From: Evansella halocellulosilytica
GTDB lineage: Bacteria > Bacillota > Bacilli > Bacillales > Salisediminibacteriaceae
Reading direction: 5' to 3'
NCBI RefSeq assembly: GCF_002335745.1
Contig: NZ_NIST01000001.1
Location: 789,641-853,640, forward strand
DNA length: 64,000 nucleotides
Below, piece by piece: positions 45,307-53,975 of the stretch (positions are counted from its first letter, which is position 1; the number at the start of each line of letters is the position of its first letter). A program made the position numbers and the translations under genes. Under the pieces are notes generated by a model. The model ran no database searches. It saw only the letters and a list, made by a program, of their open reading frames with translations, and had not been told where the DNA came from.

Positions 45307-46008
45307 ATGGGTGAACAAATTTTGATTGTGGATGATGAGAAGGAAATGAGAAAGCTGCTGTCAATATGTCTGAGACCAAGCCATTATCAGATAGATGAAG
45401 CCAGTAATGGGGAGGAAGCACTGGAAAAGATAAAGCAGTTTGATTACCAGTTAGTCATGCTGGATATTATGATGCCGGTCAAAGACGGATTTGAACTGTT
45501 GAAAACTTTAAGATTAAATTTGGAGAAACATATTCCTGTTATACTATTAACCGCACTTGGGGACTCAGACAGAGTAGTGGAGGGTCTTAAGTTAGGTGCA
45601 GATGATTATATCGTTAAACCATTTGAGCCAAAGGAGCTATTGGCAAGGGTAGAGGCTGTGCTTCGCAGATCAAGGAACAAATGGAATACTGCAGAGAAGG
45701 AAGGGTTTACAGTGATGGATCTGCATTTTCAGCCGGATAGTTATCGAGTGATATATGAGAACAAGGTACTACCACTAACAAAAAAAGAATTTCAAATCTT
45801 TTACCGGCTTGCGAACAATCCGGGGAGAGTGTTTAGCCGGGAAGATCTTCTGGAACTGGAGTGGGGTCTTGCCTACGAAGGTGATAATAGAACAGTCGAT
45901 ACCCATGTAAAGAATATACGGGAAAAACTAAAGAGCATTGGTTATGACAGGCCCGTGATTGAAACTGTCTGGGGAATTGGCTATAAAATCCCCGACTCAG
46001 ACACATAA
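45307..46008 (+). CDS. OmpR/PhoB-family response regulator without adjacent kinase
   Basis: A 233-aa regulator. The receiver has DDEKEM, phospho-acceptor Asp in LVMLDIMMP, and LLTALGD with Lys in IVKPFEP. The C-terminal winged helix has LTKKEFQIFYRLANNPGRVFSREDLLE and TVDTHVKNIREKL. No histidine kinase gene lies nearby, so its partner must be elsewhere. It starts after GGGAGG. Likely targets are the envelope genes that follow, by position only. Confidence 0.9.
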   Translation: MGEQILIVDDEKEMRKLLSICLRPSHYQIDEASNGEEALEKIKQFDYQLVMLDIMMPVKDGFELLKTLRLNLEKHIPVILLTALGDSDRVVEGLKLGADDYIVKPFEPKELLARVEAVLRRSRNKWNTAEKEGFTVMDLHFQPDSYRVIYENKVLPLTKKEFQIFYRLANNPGRVFSREDLLELEWGLAYEGDNRTVDTHVKNIREKLKSIGYDRPVIETVWGIGYKIPDSDT

Positions 46009-46091
46009 AGCGGCCGAATGGAACTTTTTATAAGTTATCCATATACCAAATTATAACTTCATCTGAAGGGTTCTATCGAAGGGATGGTTTT

Positions 46092-46268
46092 ATGAGTGTT
46101 GCAGAATCTATAGTACATCTTCCGAGCTGGGAAGATGGAGGGTACATTTACACCTTTACATTAATGTTATTTATCTTCATTGCAGCTCAGGTTCTTGTCA
46201 GCATTTTAAAAAGGGAGAACAAAAAGCTCGAAGGAAGAGAAAAGCGTAAGGACGATGAAATTAAGTGA
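46092..46268 (+). CDS. 58-aa single-span membrane protein
   Basis: MSVAESIVHLPSWEDGGYIY leads into a membrane span (TFTLMLFIFIAAQVLVSIL) and a basic tail (KRENKKLEGREKRKDDEIK). The stop codon region contains GTGA, a possible coupled restart for the next frame. The ribosome site is weak (GGGATGG). It resembles small CcmD-like or accessory subunits of membrane redox complexes; this is only a shape match. Confidence 0.5.
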   Translation: MSVAESIVHLPSWEDGGYIYTFTLMLFIFIAAQVLVSILKRENKKLEGREKRKDDEIK

Positions 46269-46321
46269 CTTTAACATCTAGTGTACTTCAGAGGGGTAAT
46301 CAAGGTTTGAAAAGGAGAACA

Positions 46322-47005
46322 ATGTTGAAGCTACTTATTTTGGCAGCAGTTATTTTGTTTATAGCGTTAGGACTTGTAACACAGCAAGAATGGATTGGAT
46401 ACTTTAAAACCGGAGATTGGGCTTCCTTGGCAGAGGAAATGGGCAATCAGAGAGGTACAATATTAGTTATCACCTTTGTTTTTATGCTCATGCAGAATAT
46501 TTTTTCTTTAACTCCATTCCTGCTGCTTACTATGTTTAATATTTGGTTGTTTGGCTTTTCTTATGGCTATCTATGGAGTTTAACAGGTAACTTTTTAGGA
46601 TCGGTTCTGGTATTTTATCTGGCAAGGTACGGGTTTCAAAACTGGGCTGAAAAATACAATCATCTGGAGTTTAAACGTAAGGTTGAAAAAAACGGATTTA
46701 AGGTAGTCCTTTTTCTTAGGCTTTTTCCATTTATGCCGGCAAGCATTGTTAATATAGGCAGCGGGTTAGGCAAAATAAGTGCTAGAGATTACATTTTTGC
46801 AACCTTTATTGGGAACACAGTATTCGTGTTTATCCTTTCATTGTTTTCGGCAGGAGTGATTGCTCTGCAACATCAATACACTCTTTATATATTTATTTCT
46901 CTATTTCTATTGGCTGTTTTTATAGTAAATATAAAAAAGAGAAAGTCCAACTTACAGGGAAGGGAAGAGAATAAGTACGAACGAAAGAGTAGAAAACTTA
47001 AATAA
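46322..47005 (+). CDS. TVP38/TMEM64 (VTT/DedA-like) membrane protein
   Basis: A 227-aa protein with about six spans. The ATG at 46322 follows AAAGGAG by five bases and is preferred over a GTG at 46265. The VTT signature is present: FGFSYGYLWSLTGNFLGSVLVFYLARYG, then VVLFLRLFPFMPASIVNIGSGLGKISARDYIFAT. The Arg-Phe-Pro and Gly-rich re-entrant segments are intact. Relatives move lipids or act in envelope homeostasis. It leads a thiol/copper-protein cluster. Confidence 0.85.
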   Translation: MLKLLILAAVILFIALGLVTQQEWIGYFKTGDWASLAEEMGNQRGTILVITFVFMLMQNIFSLTPFLLLTMFNIWLFGFSYGYLWSLTGNFLGSVLVFYLARYGFQNWAEKYNHLEFKRKVEKNGFKVVLFLRLFPFMPASIVNIGSGLGKISARDYIFATFIGNTVFVFILSLFSAGVIALQHQYTLYIFISLFLLAVFIVNIKKRKSNLQGREENKYERKSRKLK

Positions 47006-47064
47006 TATAATGATAGCTTTTAAAATGGGTACATAACCCTTTCAGCAAACATGGAGGGAAAGAT

Positions 47065-47592
47065 ATGAGGAAAAGATTAATTTACAGAACAGCCATCCTC
47101 AGTATAATGGCTCTTGTTATTGGTTATACAATATTTTCCAGCATTTCCGAAGAGCGAGGTCTTGTAGATAAAGGGGATGTCGCACCTGACTTTATTCTGG
47201 AGGATATGAATGGGAATATTGTCCATTTGGAAGAAATGCGGGGAAAAGGTATTTACTTAACGTTCTGGGCAACTTACTGCAGTTTCTGCCGGGATAAGAT
47301 GGAATATTTAGTCGAACATTATCAGGACTATAAAGAAAAGGGCGTGGAAATAGTAGGTGTGAATGTGGACGAGGCTACAATTCAGGTAGAGCGTTTCCTT
47401 GAACGGCGCCCTGTACCATATACTACTGCTATAGACCGAGGTCTTCTTGTAGGTAATGCGTACGGTGTCACTGCGCTGCCGTATACTTTGCTGATTAATG
47501 AGAATGGAGCAGTTATTGAGAGGACAGTAGGTGGAAAAACAGAAGAACAGGTTCTGGAGGCCCTTGAAATGTTAGTTCCTGATTCGTTTTAA
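47065..47592 (+). CDS. ResA/TlpA-like membrane-anchored thiol-disulfide oxidoreductase
   Basis: A 175-aa thioredoxin-fold protein. One N-terminal anchor (RTAILSIMALVIGYTIFSS) precedes an AhpC/TSA-type domain. The active site is TYCSFCR (C-x-x-C) and the cis-Pro is in VTALPYTLLI. It acts outside the membrane on Cys pairs, probably with CcdA (12 bases downstream) as electron source. In this setting it may reduce copper-site Cys of the CuA-type lipoprotein. Confidence 0.88.
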   Translation: MRKRLIYRTAILSIMALVIGYTIFSSISEERGLVDKGDVAPDFILEDMNGNIVHLEEMRGKGIYLTFWATYCSFCRDKMEYLVEHYQDYKEKGVEIVGVNVDEATIQVERFLERRPVPYTTAIDRGLLVGNAYGVTALPYTLLINENGAVIERTVGGKTEEQVLEALEMLVPDSF

Positions 47593-47603
47593 AGGAGAAT
47601 TAA

Positions 47604-48314
47604 ATGGATAACTTAACTATATTTTTTGCATTTGGAGCAGGCGTTTTGTCCTTTGTCTCTCCCTGTAACATTCCTTTATATCCTGCTTTCATCTCCTACA
47701 TAACAGGGTTGTCGCAGGAGGAACTAAAGAATAAGAAATATAAGGCATCACCAAGCGCAATGATTCATACGTTTATTTTTATTTTAGGCTTTTCCACTAT
47801 TTTTATTGCTCTGGGCATGTCTACGTCCTTTTTGGGGCAGTTTTTTATAAGGTACAGTGATCTTATCAGGCAGCTCGGGGCGATTTTTATTATATTATTT
47901 GGACTTTTTATAGCAGGGTGGTTTAAACCAGGATTTTTGATGAAGACCCGTCAGTATCAGTTTTCAAAAAGGCCAGGTGGTTTTCTGGGTTCTTATGCTA
48001 TTGGACTGGCATTTGCAGCGGGGTGGACTCCTTGTATTGGTCCGATACTTGCCTCAGTAATTTCTCTCAGTCTTAGTAATCCCGGTTCTGGGATGGTATA
48101 CATGGGAGTTTTTAGTATAGGATTCTCTATCCCCTTTTTTTTAATGGCCTTTTTCATAGGAAAATTGAATTGGATAAAAAAATATATGAACGTTGTCATG
48201 AAATCAGGCGGAATTATAATGGTTATTTTTGGTGTAATGCTGTATTTCGATCTGCTGACACTTATTACTTCCTTCCTTGTAAATAATGTTTTTGACGGGT
48301 TTATGGGATTTTAA
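47604..48314 (+). CDS. CcdA-family thiol electron-transfer membrane protein
   Basis: A 236-aa protein with six spans. The two redox Cys-Pro motifs are VSPCNIPLYPAF and GWTPCIGPILA, as in CcdA/DsbD-gamma. It passes electrons from cytoplasmic thioredoxin to an outside acceptor, presumably the ResA-like protein encoded just before. It starts after AAAGGAG. Confidence 0.92.
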   Translation: MDNLTIFFAFGAGVLSFVSPCNIPLYPAFISYITGLSQEELKNKKYKASPSAMIHTFIFILGFSTIFIALGMSTSFLGQFFIRYSDLIRQLGAIFIILFGLFIAGWFKPGFLMKTRQYQFSKRPGGFLGSYAIGLAFAAGWTPCIGPILASVISLSLSNPGSGMVYMGVFSIGFSIPFFLMAFFIGKLNWIKKYMNVVMKSGGIIMVIFGVMLYFDLLTLITSFLVNNVFDGFMGF

Positions 48315-48490
48315 TGCTTCTCATAAAACTAAATTTGAACACTTTTTGAACAAACTCTATTCTTCACAATTTCAATTATTGGCGTAATTATAATATGGGT
48401 TAGGTGGGGCTGGAAAGAAGGTGGTAGAAACTATTCAGGCCTTTCATTTAATCAAATGATTTAAAAAATATTATTATGGAGGTTTTATTA

Positions 48491-48877
48491 ATGAAGAAAA
48501 GGATTATTACTATCATTTCCATGGGTTTAGTATTACTGCTTGCTGCTTGTGGGGGAGAAGAAGATATAAATTCAACAGATATTCAAACAGGCAATGCAGG
48601 TAATAGTGAAGCTAACTCCGTATCAGAGACAGTGGATCTGAAAGCGGATAACTGGGATTTTGATCAGGACACTTATGTGGTATCGGCTGGCGAAGTTACA
48701 ATAAATCTTAGCAACGAAGAAGGATACCATGGAATAGCCGTAGAGGGAACTGATATAGAAATCGAAGGTGACGGGTCTGCTACTGCATCCCTTGAACCTG
48801 GGGAGTACACGATTTATTGTAATATACCGTGTGGTGAGGGCCACGATGATATGGTAGCAACTTTGATCGTGGAATAA
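48491..48877 (+). CDS. Small CuA-type cupredoxin lipoprotein
   Basis: A 128-aa lipoprotein; ATG at 48491 follows GGAGG, while an in-frame ATG at 48476 includes that site. The lipobox is LLLAACGGE. The domain ends with CNIPCGEGHDDM, the C-x3-C-x3-H-x2-M binding motif of CuA centres in cytochrome oxidase subunit II, with a further His in EEGYHGIAV. It is thus a free CuA-like domain without oxidase membrane helices. It could be a copper carrier or electron shuttle. A terminator follows. Confidence 0.85.
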   Translation: MKKRIITIISMGLVLLLAACGGEEDINSTDIQTGNAGNSEANSVSETVDLKADNWDFDQDTYVVSAGEVTINLSNEEGYHGIAVEGTDIEIEGDGSATASLEPGEYTIYCNIPCGEGHDDMVATLIVE

Positions 48878-48886
48878 GAAGAATAG

Positions 48887-48927
48887 AAGGAACAGTGCTT
48901 AAGTTTGGAGCATTGTTCCTTTTTTAT
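48887..48927 (+). terminator. Terminator after the CuA lipoprotein
   Basis: AAGGAACAGTGCT pairs with AGCATTGTTCCTT (one G-T pair) and is followed by TTTTTATT. Confidence 0.8.
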
Positions 48928-49082
48928 TGGCTTAATTACGCATGCTAAGTTTTTTAAAGTGAGAAACTTCATACTTTTATCATATGTTGCCTGTATAGTG
49001 AAATTCGTACTTGGAACCTGGAAGAGGGTTAAATGAAAATATAATTATTTATAAATCTGTCAGAGAAATGGGAGAGAAGGAT

Positions 49083-49160
49083 ATGAACCCAAAATACGTA
49101 TTACCGTTTTATTTACTTTTCATTGCTGGAATGGTGTTTTTAGTATTTAAATTCTTATAA
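49083..49160 (+). CDS. 25-residue hydrophobic peptide
   Basis: MNPKYVLPFYLLFIAGMVFL and VFKFL after GGGAGAAGG form one membrane span and little else. It has the look of small subunits of membrane complexes. It lies before the AbrB-type gene. No family is recognised. Confidence 0.4.
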   Translation: MNPKYVLPFYLLFIAGMVFLVFKFL

Positions 49161-49216
49161 ATCTTAAGTTAAACCTTATTATTCCTGTACTAAAGTATGT
49201 TAAGGAGGAAAAAGCA

Positions 49217-49585
49217 GTGCAAAAAGCCAAATATAGCATTTCTGTTCAAATTAATAAACTAATTGGCCTGGAAATAAAATGTATCGTTTCCCGGAATTTT
49301 ACGATGACTTTGCCGAAAAAAATAAGACAGGAATGCGGTCTTTCTGTAGGTGACTTAGTTAATGTTGGTTTTTCTGAGGAGGGAAGAGGATTAATAATTA
49401 GTAAACCTGCAGCTCTTGAGGATTCGGTTGACAACAAAGTTATTATCGGTCAAAAAAACAGAATTATTATACCAGCTGAATTAAGAAAAAACTTACAGAT
49501 TAAAAAAGGAGACAGTTTCACTGTATATCAGATGACCTGCAAGAATGCTTTTTTTCTGAGAAAAGAAGACGATTATGGTAATTAG
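49217..49585 (+). CDS. Protein with two AbrB-like swapped-hairpin domains
   Basis: A 122-aa protein starting at GTG after GGAGG. Two AbrB-type segments are visible: VSRNFTMTLPKKIRQECGLS with VGDLV, and VIIGQKNRIIIPAELRKNLQ with IKKGDSFTVY. A tandem pair in one chain could form the fold that others build as a dimer. It probably binds DNA. Its target is unknown, but the membrane heme-like gene at 49701 follows. Confidence 0.7.
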   Translation: MQKAKYSISVQINKLIGLEIKCIVSRNFTMTLPKKIRQECGLSVGDLVNVGFSEEGRGLIISKPAALEDSVDNKVIIGQKNRIIIPAELRKNLQIKKGDSFTVYQMTCKNAFFLRKEDDYGN

Positions 49586-49700
49586 CCGAGTAATGTATGT
49601 ACGTTTCTGTAATTCCAGCAGATAAGAAGGGTCTATTTTTTATGTTGTTGACCAACCAGGGGAAAAGTATCGGAAGGAAGCTTCTTAAATGGAGGTTAAA

Positions 49701-50993
49701 ATGGCACATGAGAATAAAAATACAAGAAAAACTTTACTTCGCCATCTTATTGTAGGAGTATTTTCTGCTTTTTTGGTCTACTTGTTTTACCTTTCCTATT
49801 CAGCATGGGGGGTTCAACCTGCATTATGGCCTGACTGGGGAGCTGACCATCCCTTCTGGCGTGCCTGGGCTCATGCCGCTTTTGTTCTTTTATTTCTCGC
49901 ACTTATACTATCTCCCATGGCTATTCTCTGGGAGTCCGTGAAGCGTTTTAGGTCATGGCGGAGAGAGCTAGGCATATGGTTTGCTGTTCTGTCTTTTGGA
50001 CATGGCTATGCTATCTGGGACCGCTGGGCGAGGTGGGATATAGCGACACTGTTCGGGTTTGAATATTTTGAAGAGGCAGGTAGTTATGTCCTGCTTAGGC
50101 CGGAAGTCGGTATTATGAATATGATGGGGCTGGTGATGGCACCGATGATCACCCTGCTTGCTGTAACTTCCTTTGACAGAGCTGTAAAGATTCTCGGTCC
50201 CTCCTCGTGGAAATGGCTGCATGGGTCACTTATTCATGTGATTTTCTATATTGTTATGCTTCGCGGTGTACTTTATCTGTTCTATTTCTTTCAGGTTACT
50301 CCTCCGGACTGGAGGGTGTACCCTCCAATATGGTTCTTATTTGTCTTTCTCTGGATGGGTATTATTGTTGTCCTACTACAGTCCGCGGCTTTCGCTAAAA
50401 TTGTACTTCGACGAATTAATCGGAAACAAAAGGCAGGTATCCTTAAGAATTCAGCTGTAGTCGTTACAGCTATCATGTATATCATGCCTATGGTTCTGTT
50501 GACGGGAATAGTTGCCTATTTCGACAGCAGAGCATTAAAAGAACCTCCTTTTGCAGCTGAACAGGAACATGTGGTGCCCGAAGATTCTGCAGAATCCTTT
50601 GAGATGATTCTTCATTCTGATGGGCGGGATATCTACTTTTGGGCCGATAATCTCGATAGTGAACCTTACTTTCGCCAAATGATGGAGATGGATGGTGAAA
50701 CGATTTTAGATGAGATATACCGATACAGCGAGCGGACCTTGTATGTGGGGGAACTTGACGATAATTCTGAGATTGTCTGGTCCGCCATCGAAAATATAGC
50801 GCCTGAGGATATCGGAATTTTAGAAATTTCAAACGGACCAGGGGTTTGGGTAGCGCAATATGGGCCAGGAGAGCATCAAATTCAGCTGGCCGAAGGAGAG
50901 CTGCAGGTCACTATTATCAGTGAAGGTGAAGCTATCTCAGAAGAAGTGTTTGAAATTCCTCCAGAAGTTGAACTGGATTCCGGAGGACGCTGA
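49701..50993 (+). CDS. Multi-span membrane protein resembling ferric-reductase-like heme proteins, with extracellular tail
   Basis: A 430-aa protein; ATG at 49701 lies five bases after GGAGG. About seven spans cover residues 10-285. Intramembrane His occur in SFGHGYAIW and WLHGSLIHVIFY, with RRELGIWFAV before the first, a pattern like MsrQ/YedZ-type heme-binding ferric-reductase domains. The last 140 residues are acidic and outside, with no Cys. The heme role is a motif-level guess. It may pass electrons to the copper proteins nearby. Confidence 0.6.
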   Translation: MAHENKNTRKTLLRHLIVGVFSAFLVYLFYLSYSAWGVQPALWPDWGADHPFWRAWAHAAFVLLFLALILSPMAILWESVKRFRSWRRELGIWFAVLSFGHGYAIWDRWARWDIATLFGFEYFEEAGSYVLLRPEVGIMNMMGLVMAPMITLLAVTSFDRAVKILGPSSWKWLHGSLIHVIFYIVMLRGVLYLFYFFQVTPPDWRVYPPIWFLFVFLWMGIIVVLLQSAAFAKIVLRRINRKQKAGILKNSAVVVTAIMYIMPMVLLTGIVAYFDSRALKEPPFAAEQEHVVPEDSAESFEMILHSDGRDIYFWADNLDSEPYFRQMMEMDGETILDEIYRYSERTLYVGELDDNSEIVWSAIENIAPEDIGILEISNGPGVWVAQYGPGEHQIQLAEGELQVTIISEGEAISEEVFEIPPEVELDSGGR

Positions 50994-51335
50994 TGTGCTT
51001 CAGAATAAAATGGCATGTCTTGAAAAAATAACATATGCACTAATTAAAGGAAGTATAATGCAGCCTCTATTCATGCATTGTACTTCTTTATGTATTTCCC
51101 CTAAAGAGAGAGAGGAAGTAAAAAAGAGTAACTGTCGAACAATGTCAAGGGAGAAAAATATTTCGATATAATTGCAAAATTTACATAACCTTTATCGTTT
51201 ATTAACTAATTGACTACTATAGAGTTTACACAGAAATAATCTTATAAAATAGTAGTAGGTTAGCACTAGGAAAAAGCATGCTTTTAATATGAGAAAGTAA
51301 TAAAAAATTAATAGATAAAGAGGGAGAGTTTAAAA
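50994..51335. other. Intergenic region without a supported gene
   Basis: About 340 bases. A short frame overlaps the previous gene's 3' end but has no ribosome site. The 3' part is AT-rich and probably holds the promoter of the next gene. No other structure is seen. Confidence 0.35.
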
Positions 51336-52310
51336 ATGAAAAAAACTGTTTTGAGTGTTGTTTTAGCGGGTACATTATTGGCTTTGCCTGAAGTGACTGA
51401 TGCTGCTTTAGGAGACCAGACATTACGGGAGGGGATGAGGCACAGCGATGTGGTGGAACTTCAGGAAGCACTGCGGGAAAAAGGACATTTTACCTTTCAT
51501 ACTTCCACTGGATTTTTCGGTTCCATCACAGCAGATGCAGTACGATCGTTCCAGCGGAGTGCCGATATAACCGTTGATGGTATTGTGGGACCACAAACAG
51601 TAGGCGCGCTTGGGGCAGGCAGCAGTACGTCAAAGGTACAAACAAGCAGCCAGAATTCATCATCAGCAAGTGACTTTTCGCGAACGTTAAGAGTCGGGGA
51701 CCGGGGAAATGATGTTGTTTCTCTTCAGGAAGCATTAAGAGAAAAAGGGCATTTTACCTTCCACACATCAACAGGGTATTATGGTTCCATTACAGCTGAC
51801 GCAGTACGTTCATTTCAAAGAAGTGCCGGAATTTCTGTAGACGGTATAGCAGGTCCGCAGACATTCGGAGCCTTAAGAGGAAGTGGCGGCAATGCTCAGA
51901 CATCAAGCCGAACTACTTCAATTTCTTCTGGACAAGCTTCCTCATCCAGATCATATGATGTTGAGAAGCTTATAAGAGATGCAAGAAATTTACTCGGTAC
52001 TCCGTACGTATGGGGAGGTACCACCCCTTCAGGTATGGACAGCAGCGGGTTTATCACCTATGTATTCAGACAAAACGGGGTTTCTCTTCCAAGAACCCAC
52101 AGTCAGTATTACCCGTTAGGAACTACTGTTCAGACTCCACAAAGAGGAGATGTCGTATTTTTTGAAACCTATAAAGCAGGTCCATCGCATGCTGGAATAT
52201 ATTTAGGAGACGGAACATTCATCCATAATAGCTCATCTCAGGGAGTAACCATTACGAGAATGGATAATTCTTATTGGAGCCCCCGTTATATTGGAGCTAA
52301 AAGATATTAA
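51336..52310 (+). CDS. Secreted NlpC/P60-type protein with Ser in place of catalytic Cys
   Basis: A 324-aa protein. After a signal peptide (to about residue 23) come two near-identical peptidoglycan-binding repeats (REGMRHSDVVELQEALREKG... and VGDRGNDVVSLQEALREKG...), a Ser/Thr linker, and an NlpC/P60 domain from about 208. The usual DCSGF nucleophile motif reads DSSGF at 235-239, while the catalytic His285 (SHAGIYLGDG) and NSS segment remain. One base change (TGC to AGC at 52041) explains it. It is probably a wall-binding pseudo-peptidase. Confidence 0.85.
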   Translation: MKKTVLSVVLAGTLLALPEVTDAALGDQTLREGMRHSDVVELQEALREKGHFTFHTSTGFFGSITADAVRSFQRSADITVDGIVGPQTVGALGAGSSTSKVQTSSQNSSSASDFSRTLRVGDRGNDVVSLQEALREKGHFTFHTSTGYYGSITADAVRSFQRSAGISVDGIAGPQTFGALRGSGGNAQTSSRTTSISSGQASSSRSYDVEKLIRDARNLLGTPYVWGGTTPSGMDSSGFITYVFRQNGVSLPRTHSQYYPLGTTVQTPQRGDVVFFETYKAGPSHAGIYLGDGTFIHNSSSQGVTITRMDNSYWSPRYIGAKRY

Positions 52311-52611
52311 TTTTAAATGTGGAGTTAATTTGCAGACGCGAGATGAAGATTAACAACAGACAACTTAAAAATAACTAAAAAAGGAGGGGAACACCTCCTT
52401 TTTATTGTGCGTTTGTTTGATTCAAAACCACGCTTTGCCGTATACAAACCTATACTTAATCCATTATTTGGAAGTTGACTCATTGATTTTATTAATTTGT
52501 TAACATTCTGTGTACTTTGCGCTGATCGGCCATCCTACATACTTTCTTCAGATATTGCTGCTATATTCAAATTAGGAACGTTAGCTGAAAAAGACGAGAG
52601 GTGAGATAAAT
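52311..52611. other. Intergenic region without a supported gene
   Basis: It contains the terminator at 52379 and otherwise AT-rich DNA. No CsoR-type operator is seen before the HMA gene at 52612. Confidence 0.35.
52379..52405 (+). terminator. Terminator after the NlpC/P60 gene
   Basis: AAAGGAGG pairs with CCTCCTTT over six bases, followed by a T run. Confidence 0.7.
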
Positions 52612-52824
52612 ATGAGTACGATTCACATCAGGGTTAAAGGTATGAGCTGTGGACATTGTGCTTCCTCAATAGAAGGTGGATTAATGAAGCTTGAAGGTGT
52701 GATGAGGGCAAACGTTGATTTAGCTGGTAAAGAGGTAACTGTTGACTATGAAGAGGGAGTAATTCACGTGGAAACACTGAGTAGAAAAATTAAAGACCTG
52801 GGGTATGAGATAGTTAGTCCCTAA
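52612..52824 (+). CDS. CopZ-like heavy-metal-binding (HMA) chaperone
   Basis: A 70-aa HMA-fold protein with GMSCGHCASSIEGGL, the MxCxxC Cu(I) loop, and a complete fold. It starts after AGGTGAG. It differs clearly from the copZ at 34485, so it is a separate chaperone rather than a recent duplicate. It may serve the second copper ATPase at 57127. Confidence 0.88.
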   Translation: MSTIHIRVKGMSCGHCASSIEGGLMKLEGVMRANVDLAGKEVTVDYEEGVIHVETLSRKIKDLGYEIVSP

Positions 52825-52868
52825 ACAGGCTGAGCACCAGTTTATTACAAAGAAAATGGGGGATTATC

Positions 52869-53027
52869 ATGGGAGGCTCTAAACGTTTTTTAGTTTACTG
52901 CATAGGTATAATCCTGGTTGTAGGAATATTGTACTTTGTCATTGCCGGCAGTTTAAGCCCGATATTATTGATATTACTTATCTGCCCATTGTTACATTTG
53001 TTTATGCACCGAGGACATTCGCATTAA
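52869..53027 (+). CDS. 52-aa membrane protein with C-terminal His
   Basis: MGGSKRFLVYCIGIILVVGI and further hydrophobic residues give one or two spans, ending LLHLFMHRGHSH. It is 44 bases after the HMA gene and AATGGGGG lies upstream of its start. It resembles small DUF2933-type membrane proteins found near copper genes; the assignment is by look only. The His-rich end could bind metal. Confidence 0.5.
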   Translation: MGGSKRFLVYCIGIILVVGILYFVIAGSLSPILLILLICPLLHLFMHRGHSH

Positions 53028-53225
53028 ATACCGTGGATTCCTTGTTAAAATAATACCATTATCCTGTTTTAGAGTCCTGCTGTTAAAGCAGCTAATTTCC
53101 ACAAAATAGCTGGTGAGAATAACCCGTTCATTAAAAGCTGCAATAGGTGAAAAAAGAACTTGCGAATTATCTTTAGTTCGCAAAGTTCTTTTTAAATTAT
53201 TCAGTAATGGTGCAGCAGACGTGTG

Positions 53226-53254
53226 TTGAATACCTAGCGGGGGTATAGTAAGAT
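53226..53254 (+). promoter_or_regulatory. CsoR-type operator in the promoter of the second half-sulfite-reductase gene
   Basis: TTGAAT (53226-53231) and TAAGAT (53249-53254) are spaced by 17, with ATACCTAGCGGGGGTATAG across the spacer. It differs from the 21213 site at one base in the operator. Confidence 0.75.
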
Positions 53255-53296
53255 GAGCGGAAGAACAAATAAATACTAAGAAATTGGAGGGAGAAT

Positions 53297-53923
53297 ATGA
53301 ACAGTCCAAAAATGGTGCCATTAGCAGTAAACGGGGGTATAGGATTTGGCGCTAAATTGACTCCTCAACAGCTGATAACCCTCGGATCATATTTAAAAGA
53401 GGATACGGAAGTGGAATTAACAACTTTCCAGCAGCTGATTATAAAGGTTGAAGAAGAGAAAGTTGAAAATACAGTGGAAGAATTAAAAAAAGCCGGATTC
53501 TCAGTCTACAAGGTCGGAAATGTTGTGAAAAGCCTGCGAACGTGTAATTTCTGTAAAGGAGCAGAAGTTGAAGGAATGCCTGTTGCGAAGGAACTTAATG
53601 ATAGAATCGCAGGACAGGAAGTCCCTTTTACTCTGCGTCCGGCGTATACCGGATGTCCTAACGCCTGCGGTGAGCCATTAATAAATGACATCGGAGTTAT
53701 TAAAAGGGACGAACATTATGAATTATACATTGGAGGAAAAGCTGTGGGAGAAGACGCTCAAACAGGCGTCCTTTTAAAAGATGGCCTTGAACCGGAGGAG
53801 TTATATGAGCTGGTGGATAATGTACTGGAAGTGTACAGGAAGAATGGGAGAAAGCGTGAAAGAATGGCGAAATTTGTATCAAGGTATGGCTTTGATAAGA
53901 TTAAGCAAGAGTTAGAAATATAA
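53297..53923 (+). CDS. Half-size nitrite/sulfite-reductase-like Fe-S protein, copy 2
   Basis: A 208-aa paralogue of the protein at 21287, colinear throughout, with the same four Cys (RTCNFCKG, TGCPNACGEP). Most changes are conservative (for example GSEIEG to GAEVEG). The nucleotide sequences differ at many third positions, so the duplication is not recent and both copies have been under selection. It carries the same promoter-embedded operator and the same converging cupredoxin partner as copy 1. Confidence 0.75.
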   Translation: MNSPKMVPLAVNGGIGFGAKLTPQQLITLGSYLKEDTEVELTTFQQLIIKVEEEKVENTVEELKKAGFSVYKVGNVVKSLRTCNFCKGAEVEGMPVAKELNDRIAGQEVPFTLRPAYTGCPNACGEPLINDIGVIKRDEHYELYIGGKAVGEDAQTGVLLKDGLEPEELYELVDNVLEVYRKNGRKRERMAKFVSRYGFDKIKQELEI

Positions 53924-53933
53924 TACAAGACAA

Positions 53934-53963
53934 GGAACAACCAGCCTGGTGGCTGGTTGTTCT
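53934..53963. terminator. Shared terminator of converging genes
   Basis: GGAACAACCAGCC pairs with GGCTGGTTGTTC around TGGT. It lies between the Fe-S gene and the cupredoxin gene, as in the first cassette. Confidence 0.75.
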
Positions 53964-53975
53964 CATTCAATCAAA

